In this document: positions 29,244 through 37,508 of the stretch, in pieces
How positions within the stretch are numbered: position 1 is the first letter of the stretch
How the letters are laid out: each line of letters starts with the position of its first letter
Assembly (NCBI GenBank): GCA_963793675.1
Contig: CAWCBA010000004.1
Coordinates: forward strand, 248,001 to 312,000
Direction of reading: 5' to 3'
Length of the DNA stretch: 64,000 nucleotides
Source: RPQJ01 sp963793675
GTDB taxonomy: Bacteria > Pseudomonadota > Gammaproteobacteria > Steroidobacterales > Steroidobacteraceae
The notes under the pieces: model-generated
Databases searched by the model: none
The model's input: only the letters and a program-made list of their open reading frames with translations
Told to the model about the DNA's origin: nothing
Translations under genes and position numbers: made by a program

Positions 29244-29786
29244 ATGACCACGAGACTCGATTTTTCGAAAATCACGCTGATGGACGCCCTCGATCTCGCC
29301 TCCCTGATCGAGCTCGAAGCGAAAAAGCGCTACACGGAATTCGCCGAATCACTCGGAACCCGCAGTGTTGACGACGCCGGCGCAGTATTCCGCTCGATGG
29401 CCGTCAACGAGAACAAGCACTGTGAGGAGATCGCCGAGCGCCGGCTTGCATTGTTTGGCGACCAGAGGGCCAAGGTCACGCTTGACGACATCTTCGACGT
29501 CGAGGCCCCTGGGGTCGGTGACGTACGTTGGAACATGTCGGCGCTCAAGGCGTACCAGCTGGCCCTGTACTCCGAACAGAAGGCTTTCGCGTTCTACGAC
29601 GAAGCCCTCGACTACGTCGACCAGCCCGACATCAAGGCGTTGTTCGAGGAACTGCGGGACGAAGAGGCCGAGCACGTAGCAATGCTCGTCAAGATCATTG
29701 CGAAATTGCCGCGGTCGGCCGAGATCGAACTCGAGGACGAGGATTACGATCCAAATCGACCAGCTCGCGATAGTTTCGAGGTCTAG
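29244..29786 (+). CDS. Ferritin-like/rubrerythrin-type di-iron protein
   Basis: A 180-residue four-helix-bundle protein. The di-iron ligand pattern is visible: SLIELEAKKRYTEF (Glu), NENKHCEEI (Glu, His), YSEQKAFAFYDEA (Glu) and RDEEAEHVAML (Glu, His). Rubrerythrin-like proteins reduce peroxide or handle iron; this one lacks the C-terminal rubredoxin domain with its CxxC pairs, so it needs another electron donor or is an iron-storage relative. It is alone, convergent with the cofactor operon. Confidence 0.83.
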   Translation: MTTRLDFSKITLMDALDLASLIELEAKKRYTEFAESLGTRSVDDAGAVFRSMAVNENKHCEEIAERRLALFGDQRAKVTLDDIFDVEAPGVGDVRWNMSALKAYQLALYSEQKAFAFYDEALDYVDQPDIKALFEELRDEEAEHVAMLVKIIAKLPRSAEIELEDEDYDPNRPARDSFEV

Positions 29787-29816
29787 CCGGTCATTCCCGT
29801 GGGTTAGCCCGCAGCG

Positions 29817-30929
29817 TCAGCGCGGGATGCCGCCCGGCCGCGCGCACGCCCCGCAGGCTGGATCGCGCAGCACCTCGAACTCCTCGAAGCGCGCACTGAG
29901 CGCGTCGAAATGCAGCATCCGCCCGACCAGCGGGTCGCCGGCTCGCAGCAGCAGTTTCAGCGTCTCGGCCGCCTGCAGCAGCCCGATCACACCCGGCACG
30001 ACGCCGAGCACCCCGGCCTCCGCGCAGGAGGGCGCAAGTTCGGGCGGTGGCGGCTGCGGATAGAGGCACTGGTAGCAGGGTGCGGCCCCGCCGGGTCGTG
30101 CCGGCCAGAACACGCTCACCTGCCCCTCGAAACGGAACACCGACCCGTGTACGTTCGGGATGCCGAGCGCGATGCAGGCCTCGTTCACGGCGTAGCGAGT
30201 CTCGAAATTATCCGAGCCGTCGATGACGACGTGATGTCCGGCCAGCACGTCGCACGCGTTCGATCGATCCAGCCGCGTAGCAACACCCGAGACCTCGACC
30301 TGCGGGTTCAGCGCCCGCAACGCATGTTCCGCGGATCGCACCTTGGGCGTGCCGGTGCCGTCATCGCTGTGCAGCACCTGCCGCTGCAGGTTGCTGCGCT
30401 CGACGCGATCGTCGTCCACCAGCGTCAGGCGACCGACGCCGGCGGCCGCGAGATACAAGGCGGACGGTGAACCGAGGCCACCCACGCCCACCAGCAGTAC
30501 GCGGCTGTCGCGCAGTCGCGCCTGCCCGGCCTCACCGACCTCGGGCAACGACAGCTGGCGGGCGTAGCGCTCTCGATCCAGATCGCCCGCGCGTGGCGGT
30601 CGCGTCGTCGGCAAGCCTTCGCGCCGCCAGCGCGCAAACCCGCCGTTGACTGACCTCACGTCCGGGTATCCGAGCTCCAGCAGCCGCCGTGCCGCGAGCA
30701 ACGAGCGGCTGCCACTCTCGCAGAGCAGCAGCAGCGTCGTCCCGGGATCGGTCACGAGCTGCGGGACCCGCACCTCGATCTCGCAGCGCGGCACGTGGGT
30801 CGCGCCCTGGGCCGTGCCCGCGAGCAGTTCCGCTGGATCGCGCACGTCGAGCAGCACGGCGCCGCCACGCAGCAGTTCCAGCGCTTCGCCGGGATTGATC
30901 TCGCGCGCCGCAGGCGGGCACGAGGCCAC
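29817..30929 (-). CDS. moeB: Molybdopterin-synthase adenylyltransferase (MoeB) with N-terminal rhodanese domain
   Basis: A 370-residue fusion. Residues about 10-105 are a rhodanese domain with the active loop LLCESGSRS; the rest is the E1-like ThiF/MoeB domain with VGVGGLGSPSALYLAAAG, ATP loop DDDRVERSNLQRQ and zinc cysteines in PCYQCLYP and DPACGACARP. MoeB adenylates the C-terminal glycine of MoaD so that sulfur can be attached; the rhodanese part probably hands over the sulfur, as in human MOCS3, where however it is C-terminal. Last gene of the seven-gene cofactor operon, two bases after moaD. Confidence 0.9.
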   Translation of the reverse strand: MASCPPAAREINPGEALELLRGGAVLLDVRDPAELLAGTAQGATHVPRCEIEVRVPQLVTDPGTTLLLLCESGSRSLLAARRLLELGYPDVRSVNGGFARWRREGLPTTRPPRAGDLDRERYARQLSLPEVGEAGQARLRDSRVLLVGVGGLGSPSALYLAAAGVGRLTLVDDDRVERSNLQRQVLHSDDGTGTPKVRSAEHALRALNPQVEVSGVATRLDRSNACDVLAGHHVVIDGSDNFETRYAVNEACIALGIPNVHGSVFRFEGQVSVFWPARPGGAAPCYQCLYPQPPPPELAPSCAEAGVLGVVPGVIGLLQAAETLKLLLRAGDPLVGRMLHFDALSARFEEFEVLRDPACGACARPGGIPR

Positions 30930-30931
30930 TG

Positions 30932-31210
30932 CTAGCCTCCCGCCACGGCGGGCAGGATGGTCATCACCTCGCCGGCCGACACCTTGGTCGCGAGTCCCTG
31001 CAGGCCGCGCACGTTGGCGCGGCCGACGAAGACGTTGACGAACTGACGCAGCTCGCCCTCCGGCGTCAGCAAGCGCTGGACCAGCGGCGGGTGCCGCTGC
31101 GCCAGCTGCCGGAGCACCTCGGCAACCGTGCCGGGCGCCGCGCGCAGCTCACCCTGCCCGGCGGAAAACGCCCGCAGCGCCGCCGGGATTTTCACCACGA
31201 TCTCGGTCAT
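30932..31210 (-). CDS. moaD: MoaD/ThiS-family sulfur carrier
   Basis: A 92-residue ubiquitin-like protein that ends in Gly-Gly (ILPAVAGG), the residue pair that is adenylated and thiocarboxylated. The fold elements VVKIPAALRAFSAGQGEL and FVNVFVGRANVRG are those of MoaD. It should be the small subunit of molybdopterin synthase, fed by the MoeB-rhodanese protein encoded two bases downstream. No moaE is in the window. Confidence 0.88.
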   Translation of the reverse strand: MTEIVVKIPAALRAFSAGQGELRAAPGTVAEVLRQLAQRHPPLVQRLLTPEGELRQFVNVFVGRANVRGLQGLATKVSAGEVMTILPAVAGG

Positions 31211-31255
31211 GCGTGGATTGTAGGCTGCATCAGCGCGCCACGCCCGGCCCGGGAC

Positions 31256-32017
31256 TCAGCGCCGGATGACTGCGACGAGCGGATCATCGCTGCGAGCCAG
31301 GCAGGCCAGGATCACCCGGTCAAACCGGTCAGAGAGGCCGAGTGCGACCTCGGCCGCCTGCCGCGCGAGCGCTTCTCGCGCACGGTCGTCGACCATGTTG
31401 ATGACCGGCACCACCCGCATCCGTCCGGTCGCCTTCATCATGCCGTCCTGGCTCGCCAGCAGCCGGCCGATGTGTTGCGCAGTGATCTGCTCGCCCTGGC
31501 GCAGTCCCGCGACCCGCTCGATGCGCTCGACCCGGTGTGCGATAGCGGGCGTCAGCGGCTCGCCGATGGCGCGCGCCGAAAGGATGGGCACCACGGTCGT
31601 GCATCCCTGCGCCAGCGCCGGCTCGTCGTCCGCCGGTGCCTTCACCATTCGCATCCTCGCGCCGTCGGCCTTCACGTAGGTCGCGGCAAATCCGCATTCG
31701 CGATGGATCCGCTCCACCGTCGCGGCGCTCGCGCCTGCACGGCGGCCGGGCTTGTCGCCCGGACAGGCGTACGCGACGCTCCGTGCCGGGTCGAGACTCG
31801 CCACCCGCGCAGGCAGCTGCGCGTCCTCGTCGATCGCGACGGCGAACCCGAGATGCTCCTGGAAATAGGTCGTGAAGACCGTCGCCGTGATCGCCACCCG
31901 GCCGGGATGGGTGGTGGCGAGATGCGCCAGCAGGCTCTTCTTGCCGCCGGCGCCGACGGCGCAGACGATTCCGCAGCGCGCGTCGAGCAGGTCGAGCAAC
32001 GATTCGTTCCGGCTCAT
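31256..32017 (-). CDS. yqeC: YqeC-family protein (selenium-dependent hydroxylase/molybdenum cofactor maturation)
   Basis: A 253-residue P-loop-like protein of the YqeC family. Motifs: VGAGGKKSLLAHLA near the start, ATYVKADGARMRMVKAPADD in the middle and VINMVDDRAREALA later. YqeC is tied by genome context to selenium-dependent molybdenum hydroxylases; its chemistry is not settled. The ATG at 32017 has an AGGAG site seven bases upstream and sits five bases after the BNR gene stop. Here it is embedded in a plain molybdenum cofactor operon, and the nearby formate dehydrogenase uses Cys, not selenocysteine. Confidence 0.82.
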   Translation of the reverse strand: MSRNESLLDLLDARCGIVCAVGAGGKKSLLAHLATTHPGRVAITATVFTTYFQEHLGFAVAIDEDAQLPARVASLDPARSVAYACPGDKPGRRAGASAATVERIHRECGFAATYVKADGARMRMVKAPADDEPALAQGCTTVVPILSARAIGEPLTPAIAHRVERIERVAGLRQGEQITAQHIGRLLASQDGMMKATGRMRVVPVINMVDDRAREALARQAAEVALGLSDRFDRVILACLARSDDPLVAVIRR

Positions 32018-32021
32018 CGCT

Positions 32022-33125
32022 TCACTCCTGCAGCTCAACGAAGCGAACGCTCAGGATCCGCGGCAGGAATTCCGCGACCAGCTCCCATTGATCCCCGCGA
32101 TTTCGGCTCAGGAACAGGTGGCCGGACGACGTGCCGAAACAGACGTGGCCTGGTTGCAGCGCGCTTGCGTCCATGGCCTCGCGCAGCACCGTGACGTAGG
32201 CGTGCTGCTGCGGCAGGCCGGTCGAGGCGGACACCCAGCTGCGGCCGGCATCGGAGCTGCGAAATACGCGCAGCCGGCCGTCGACGGTCGCGCGCAGGTG
32301 CGAACTCGACTCGGGCACCTGGAACACGGTGTCCGGGTCGAGCGGATCGCACACGATGGCGTAACCGAAGTCGCTCGGCAGGCCCGCGGTTATTTCGGTC
32401 CAGTGCAGTCCGCCGTCGTCGCTGCGGTACGTGCCGTTGTAGCACTGCCGATACAGTCGTCGCCCGTCCGCCGGATGCATCACGATCCGGTGCACGTTGT
32501 GCCCGGCCACCGGATAGCGCTCCGGCAGGTTCTCCGCACGCACACCCGAGTTTGCCGGGTGCCAGGACGCACCGCCGTCCTCGCTGCGATACGCGCCGCC
32601 CGCCGACACGGCCACGACGATGCGCAGCGGATCCCGTGGGTCGATGCAGATCGAGTGCATCGCGAACAGTCCGCGCGACGGCTCCCATGCCGCGCGCGTT
32701 GCGTGCTCGTTGAGCGACGGAACGTCGCGCCAGCTCGCGCCCCGATCGTCGCTGGCGAACAGCCCGGCCGGATCGATGCCCGCATACAGCCGCTCGCCGT
32801 CCGGTGACCATGCGAGATGCCAGATCGAGTTCAGGGATTGCGGAAATCGCTGCGGAGGATGCTGCGGCATCGCATCAAGCGTGGTCCATTGCTCGCCGCC
32901 GTCGCGACTGCGATGGATGTGCGAGCCCCAGACGGGATGGTCGACGGCCGCGAGCAGTTCGCGCGGATCCTGCGCCGCCTGCGCCGTGTGCAGGATGCGG
33001 AAACCGGCGAGGTGGGGGCCATCGATGTGCGTCGGGCCGGGACCCTGACGCACGCGGAACAGGCCCTTCTCGGTACCGACCAGCAGCATGAAGCGGGCCT
33101 CGCGCACTCCCGGCGCCGCGGTCAC
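32022..33125 (-). CDS. BNR/Asp-box repeat beta-propeller protein in the cofactor operon
   Basis: A 367-residue protein built of repeats with Asp-box motifs: RSRDGGEQW, ASDDRGASW, RSEDGGASWHP, RSDDGGLHW, RSSDAGRSW and LSRNRGDQW, spaced as in six- or seven-bladed propellers such as sialidases or sortilin. No signal peptide is evident. Its role is unknown; it starts with a GTG that overlaps the moaB stop and ends five bases before yqeC, so it belongs to the operon. The sialidase catalytic set is not recognisable, so I do not call it an enzyme. Confidence 0.82.
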   Translation of the reverse strand: MTAAPGVREARFMLLVGTEKGLFRVRQGPGPTHIDGPHLAGFRILHTAQAAQDPRELLAAVDHPVWGSHIHRSRDGGEQWTTLDAMPQHPPQRFPQSLNSIWHLAWSPDGERLYAGIDPAGLFASDDRGASWRDVPSLNEHATRAAWEPSRGLFAMHSICIDPRDPLRIVVAVSAGGAYRSEDGGASWHPANSGVRAENLPERYPVAGHNVHRIVMHPADGRRLYRQCYNGTYRSDDGGLHWTEITAGLPSDFGYAIVCDPLDPDTVFQVPESSSHLRATVDGRLRVFRSSDAGRSWVSASTGLPQQHAYVTVLREAMDASALQPGHVCFGTSSGHLFLSRNRGDQWELVAEFLPRILSVRFVELQE

Positions 33126-33658
33126 TTCTCCCTCAACCGGGGCATCAGCTCCACGAGATTACAGGGCCGCGTGCGGGCATCGAGCTGCGCCGCGATCAAC
33201 TCGTCCCAGGCGGTGGCGCAGGCGCCGGAGGAGCCCGGCACGCAGAACACATAAGTCGCGTTGGCGACGCCCGCAAGCGCGCGCGACTGCAGCGTCGAGG
33301 TCTTGATGTCGGCGTAGGAGATCGACCGGAACATTTCGCCGAAGCCATCGAGCACCTTGTCGAGCAGCGGTCGCACGGCCTCGGGCGTTCCATCCCGCCC
33401 GGTCACGCCGGTACCGCCCGTCGTGATGACCGCGTCGACCTGCGGGTCGACGATCCAGCGCGAAACCGCTGCGCGGATCTGGTAGATGTCGTCCGGCACG
33501 ATGAGCTTCTCCGCGAGCCTGTGCCCGGCGCGTGTCAACCGCTCGGCCAGCAGCCGACCCGACTTGTCGCTGTGCTCGTCGCGCGAGTCGGACACCGTGA
33601 GTATCGCGATGCCGATCGGCAGAAACTCCCGTTCCCCGGCTCCATGTGCGTAGGACAT
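33122..33658 (-). CDS. moaB: Molybdenum cofactor biosynthesis protein B
   Basis: A 178-residue MoaB/MogA protein that adenylates molybdopterin before metal insertion. Motifs: AILTVSDSRDEHSDKSG at residues about 18-34, ITTGGTGVTGRDGTPEAV and VFCVPGSSGACATAWDELI. Length and the SDSR start favour MoaB over MogA. Its stop overlaps the GTG of the propeller gene, and it follows moeA by 31 bases. Confidence 0.9.
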   Translation of the reverse strand: MSYAHGAGEREFLPIGIAILTVSDSRDEHSDKSGRLLAERLTRAGHRLAEKLIVPDDIYQIRAAVSRWIVDPQVDAVITTGGTGVTGRDGTPEAVRPLLDKVLDGFGEMFRSISYADIKTSTLQSRALAGVANATYVFCVPGSSGACATAWDELIAAQLDARTRPCNLVELMPRLREK

Positions 33659-33689
33659 GCGTTCGCTCCCGTCGATCTTCAGCGCCGGC

Positions 33690-34973
33690 TCAGACCAGCC
33701 CGGCGAAGGGTTGCACCTCGACCTCGGTGCCCGGTTCCACGTCGCCCTGTTCGAGCGGCAGGATGATGAAGCAGTTCGCCTCGCTCATCGAACGCAGCAC
33801 GCCCGCGCCCTGGTGACCGCTGCTGCGAACGACATACGCGCCCGACGGCTGCCGCGCGAGGACGCCGCGCTGGAACTCGAGCCTGCCTGGCTTCTTCAGC
33901 AGCCGGGTCTGGCAAGACGCACGCAGCAGGACCGGCGGATCCGGGTCGACCGCGCCCATGAGCGCGCGCAGGGCGGGCTGCACCAGCTGGTAGAACGTCA
34001 CCATCACCGACACCGGGTTGCCCGGCAGGCCGAAAAAACACGCCTTGCCGAAACGGCCGAACGCGATGGGCTTACCCGGCTTCATGGCCACCTTCCAGAA
34101 GCCCACCTGGCCGTAGCGCTCCAGCGTCTCCGTTACGTAGTCCGCTTCGCCCACCGACACGCCACCGGAGGTCACGACCGCGTCAGCCCGCTCGGCCGCC
34201 GACTGGAACGCGCGCAGCGTGTCTTCGCGCGTGTCCTTCACGACGCCGAGGTCCAGCACCTCGACCTGCAGGCGCGTGAGCATGCCATGCAGGCTGTAGC
34301 GATTGCTGTCGTAGATCTGGCCGGGGCCGAGTGCGTCGCCGATCGACCTCAGTTCGTCGCCGGTCGAGAAGATCGCGACGCGCGGGCGGCGCAGCACCGT
34401 GACTTCGCCGATCCCGAGCGACGCAAGCAACCCGGCCTGCGCCGGGCGCAGCAGCGTGCCGGCCTCGAGCGCCAGTTCGCCGCGACGGATGTCTTCGCCG
34501 ACCGGGCGAACATTCTGGCCCACGCGATGGCCAGGTTCGATCGAGACTCGAGCGTCGTGCAGGCGAACGTGCTCCTGCATGACGACCGTGTCCGTGCCAT
34601 CCGGCAGCATCGCGCCCGTCATGATGCGCACGCACTGGCCGCGCCGGACCACGCCGTCGTACGGCCGTCCCGCCCACGAGGTTCCCGCGATCTCGACGGT
34701 CGCTGTACCGGAACGAGGCAGGTCCTCGCCCGCGAGCGCGTAACCGTCCATCGCCGAATTGCGGTGCGACGGAACGTCGACGCCCGAATGCACTGCCGTC
34801 GCCAGCACTCGCCCCAGCGAGTCGTGGATGCGCACGGTCTCCCGCTCCTCGATCGGCGTGATGTCGGCGACGATGCGTGCCCTCGCCTCCTCCAGTCGCA
34901 GCGCCTTGTGCCCGTGGGCAGGCAGGTCGCAGGGATCGACGCCGGCCGGCAGTGGATCGTGAGCTTTCGCCAT
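33690..34973 (-). CDS. moeA: Molybdopterin molybdenumtransferase
   Basis: A 427-residue MoeA that inserts molybdate into adenylated molybdopterin. Family motifs are NSAMDGYALAG, VVTSGGVSVGEADYV and FFGLPGNPVSVMVTFYQLV. I take the ATG at 34973 (MAKAHDPLPAG); an ATG nine codons upstream is possible. It lies between mobA and moaB on the same strand, 33 bases after mobA. Confidence 0.93.
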   Translation of the reverse strand: MAKAHDPLPAGVDPCDLPAHGHKALRLEEARARIVADITPIEERETVRIHDSLGRVLATAVHSGVDVPSHRNSAMDGYALAGEDLPRSGTATVEIAGTSWAGRPYDGVVRRGQCVRIMTGAMLPDGTDTVVMQEHVRLHDARVSIEPGHRVGQNVRPVGEDIRRGELALEAGTLLRPAQAGLLASLGIGEVTVLRRPRVAIFSTGDELRSIGDALGPGQIYDSNRYSLHGMLTRLQVEVLDLGVVKDTREDTLRAFQSAAERADAVVTSGGVSVGEADYVTETLERYGQVGFWKVAMKPGKPIAFGRFGKACFFGLPGNPVSVMVTFYQLVQPALRALMGAVDPDPPVLLRASCQTRLLKKPGRLEFQRGVLARQPSGAYVVRSSGHQGAGVLRSMSEANCFIILPLEQGDVEPGTEVEVQPFAGLV

Positions 34974-35006
34974 CAATGCGCCCGTCCGTGCATGGTGCAA
35001 TGCTAC

Positions 35007-35642
35007 TCAGTGCGGCCCGCGCGTGGAAAGCAATCGCGCTTCGAGCCGCTGGCGCTCACCCGGGTCATTCACGTTGACGAACGTCTCCGGCGCGTCGCTG
35101 AAGTCAGCCTCGGCGAGGCGCAGTTGCCCGAGCCAGGTATCGACCTTGCGACCGCCGGCCGCGAGGTAGGACTCAAGGCTGCGCGCCACGCCGGCGCGCA
35201 GCAGCAGGAACACCGGTTGCTGCCGCCGGCCGTCGGTCGCAACCGCGACGTCTGCAGCCGCCGCCACGCACGCGCCGTGCAGCCGGCGTGCAAGGTCGGG
35301 CGCGACCAACGGCGCGTCGCAGGGGACGGTCAGCAGGAATTCGGTCTGCAGGTCACGCAAGCCGCTCAGCACTCCGGCCAGTGGACCCAGGTAGCCCTCG
35401 ATCGTGTCGGGGATGACCGGATGGCCGCAGGCCGCGTAGCGGTCGAGATTGCGGTTGGCGTTGATCAGCACGGGACCGACCTGCGGCCGCAACGCATCGA
35501 GCACGTACTCGATCATCGGCCGGCCGAGAAGTTCGACCAGCCCCTTGTCCTCGCCTCCCATCCGCCGCGCGAGCCCACCCGCGAGTACCAGCCCGGTGAT
35601 GGCTTCCCTTGAATAGCGGAGATCCTGGGGAGACGTGGTCAT
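35007..35642 (-). CDS. mobA: Molybdenum cofactor guanylyltransferase
   Basis: A 211-residue MobA that joins GMP to the molybdenum cofactor to make the bis-MGD form used by formate dehydrogenase. The nucleotidyltransferase motif is GLVLAGGLARRMGGEDKGL, followed by PVLINANRNLDRY and LLTVPCDAPLVAPDLA. The ATG at 35642 (MTTSPQDLRY) gives the normal length; the frame is open much further upstream without family resemblance. First gene of the seven-gene operon; divergent from the sigma-54 activator, with 176 bases between them. Confidence 0.92.
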   Translation of the reverse strand: MTTSPQDLRYSREAITGLVLAGGLARRMGGEDKGLVELLGRPMIEYVLDALRPQVGPVLINANRNLDRYAACGHPVIPDTIEGYLGPLAGVLSGLRDLQTEFLLTVPCDAPLVAPDLARRLHGACVAAAADVAVATDGRRQQPVFLLLRAGVARSLESYLAAGGRKVDTWLGQLRLAEADFSDAPETFVNVNDPGERQRLEARLLSTRGPH

Positions 35643-35818
35643 GCAATATCGATTCTGCCGATCCACGGGCGGCTTGTCCCTGAAATACCGTTCGCTGACC
35701 AGACCTCGAATGCCGTGCGCGACAAATTGACACATCAGTCTGATCAGTTGCGTCATTCTGTCGCGCCGCGTAGCCTCGGACCCTCCCGTTCCCAGCCTGC
35801 CGACTGCCGGAAAGAGAC

Positions 35819-37228
35819 ATGTCCAGATTCGAACAGCACGCGGCGGGCGACCCGGCTGCAGCCGTCGCGGCGGCGGTGCCGGCGGGCCTGTCGCTGCTGT
35901 TCGTTGGTCCGGCTGCCTGCGGCGACGAGCGCATGCGCCGCTCGCTGCGTCATGGCGCAGCGGTTGCCGAGTTCGTTGCCAGCGTTGGCGATGCCGAGCG
36001 GCTGCTGCCGCGCTGCCACTTCGATTGCGTCGTCGTCGAAGTCGGCTCGGCGGTGGATCCGGCGCTGGCGTGGATCGAGACGCTGCGGGATTCACGGTCG
36101 GCGCCGTGCATCTGCGTCACCGGACCGGACAATCCTGCGCTGACCGAGGCCAGCCTGCGCGCCGGAGCGGCCGCCGTACTGCCGCAGCCGCTCGACCCGA
36201 AATCCTTGCACAGGATTCTCGCGACGCAGCGCACGCCCTCCACCGGCCTGCATTCGCCCCCGCCGACGCGCGGCGACACGCGGGCCCGGACGTCGCGCGT
36301 GCAACTCGTCGGCGAAGGCGCCCCGATACGCCGGGTCCGACAGATCGTTGATCGCGTAGCCCCCACCCCCGCGACGGTGCTGATCGAGGGCAACACCGGG
36401 ACCGGCAAGGAACTCGTTGCCCAACTCGTGCACGAGCGCAGCGGCCGGCGCGGACCTTTCGTGCCCGTCAATTGCGGCGCCATACCACCCGAGTTGATGG
36501 AAACAGAGCTCTTCGGCCACGCCAAGGGCGCCTTCACGGGCGCGCATCAGCAGCGTGACGGCCTGTTCGTCGCGGCCAGGGGCGGCACCCTGTTCCTCGA
36601 CGAAGTCAGCGAGATGAGGAGCGACCTGCAGGTGAAGCTGCTGCGCGCACTCGAGGAAGGCCGGATCCGGCCGGTCGGCGCGGATCGCGAAGTGCCGATC
36701 GACGTTCGCATCATCGCGTCCTCGCAGCCCGGACTGCGCGAGCGGGTGCGCGAACGCAGGTTCCGCGAGGACCTGTTCTACCGGCTGAACGTGGTCCACA
36801 TCCTGCTGCCGTGCCTGCACGAGCGGCCCGAGGACATCCCGGCGCTGGTGCGGCATTTCATGCTGCTGGTCGCCGATGAATTCGGCATGCCGCCCGTCGC
36901 CATCGACGAGGCGGGGCTGCGCGCCTTGTGCGCGCGGGAATGGCGGGGCAACGTTCGCGAACTGCGTAACGTCATTGAGCGTACGGTATTGATGGGTGGT
37001 CCACCCGAGGACGAACCCGCCACCGCGGCCACGATGCAGGATGCCGACGCCGAAGCCGGCGCCTACCCGCTCGACTGGACACTCGAACAGGTGAAGCAGG
37101 CACACATTCTGCGTGTGCTGGCCAGCAACCGGGGCAATCGCTCGGCGACCGCCCGGCACCTGGGCGTGTCGCGCAAGACGCTGGAGCGCAGGCTCGGTCG
37201 CAGCAGCGACGTCGACCCGGAATCCTGA
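35819..37228 (+). CDS. Sigma-54-dependent transcriptional activator with degenerate receiver domain
   Basis: A 469-residue NtrC-type activator. The AAA+ domain has Walker A EGNTGTGKE, ELFGHAKGAFTGA (contacts sigma-54), and GGTLFLDEVSEM; the C-terminal Fis-type helix-turn-helix is NRSATARHLGVSRKTLERRL. The N-terminal 130 residues look like a receiver but the phosphorylation Asp is Glu74 (CVVVEVG), the conserved Lys is Gln122 (VLPQPLD) and the acidic pair is missing. So it probably is not phosphorylated and may be always active or respond to another signal. It is divergent from mobA and followed by DUF6494; target promoters were not identified. Confidence 0.88.
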   Translation: MSRFEQHAAGDPAAAVAAAVPAGLSLLFVGPAACGDERMRRSLRHGAAVAEFVASVGDAERLLPRCHFDCVVVEVGSAVDPALAWIETLRDSRSAPCICVTGPDNPALTEASLRAGAAAVLPQPLDPKSLHRILATQRTPSTGLHSPPPTRGDTRARTSRVQLVGEGAPIRRVRQIVDRVAPTPATVLIEGNTGTGKELVAQLVHERSGRRGPFVPVNCGAIPPELMETELFGHAKGAFTGAHQQRDGLFVAARGGTLFLDEVSEMRSDLQVKLLRALEEGRIRPVGADREVPIDVRIIASSQPGLRERVRERRFREDLFYRLNVVHILLPCLHERPEDIPALVRHFMLLVADEFGMPPVAIDEAGLRALCAREWRGNVRELRNVIERTVLMGGPPEDEPATAATMQDADAEAGAYPLDWTLEQVKQAHILRVLASNRGNRSATARHLGVSRKTLERRLGRSSDVDPES

Positions 37229-37281
37229 TCAGCCGACGGCCCCCGGCGGCGGCAAGACACCGACACGAGGAGAGACGCGAA

Positions 37282-37503
37282 ATGTCAGCACAGTCGTTCG
37301 ACGAAGAGAAATTCACCGGCGAGATCCGCAAGTTCCTGAAGAAGGTGGGCATCACGTCGCAGATCGAGATCGAGAACGCGGTGCGCGCGGCGCTTGCCGA
37401 CCGCAGCCTCGATACCTCCAGGCCCCTGCAGGCCGTGATGGTGCTCGAGGTGCCGGCGCTCGGGCTGCGGCACACCATCGAGCACCAGCTTGCGATGGAT
37501 TGA
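37282..37503 (+). CDS. DUF6494 family small protein
   Basis: A 73-residue soluble protein starting MSAQSFDEEKFTGEIRKFLK and containing VGITSQIEIENAVRAAL and ALGLRHTIEHQLAM. I recognise it as DUF6494, a family of about this length with no known role. The ATG has a strong GAGGAGAG site. It lies 53 bases behind the sigma-54 activator on the same strand and its end is five bases from the convergent stop of the HTH-PBP regulator. Confidence 0.78.
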   Translation: MSAQSFDEEKFTGEIRKFLKKVGITSQIEIENAVRAALADRSLDTSRPLQAVMVLEVPALGLRHTIEHQLAMD

Positions 37504-37508
37504 GCGCC

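Noticed and set aside
33657..35612. 651-codon open frame antisense to moeA and mobA
   Set aside because: Same GC effect. The minus-strand MoeA and MobA motifs are unmistakable and the plus-strand product resembles no protein.
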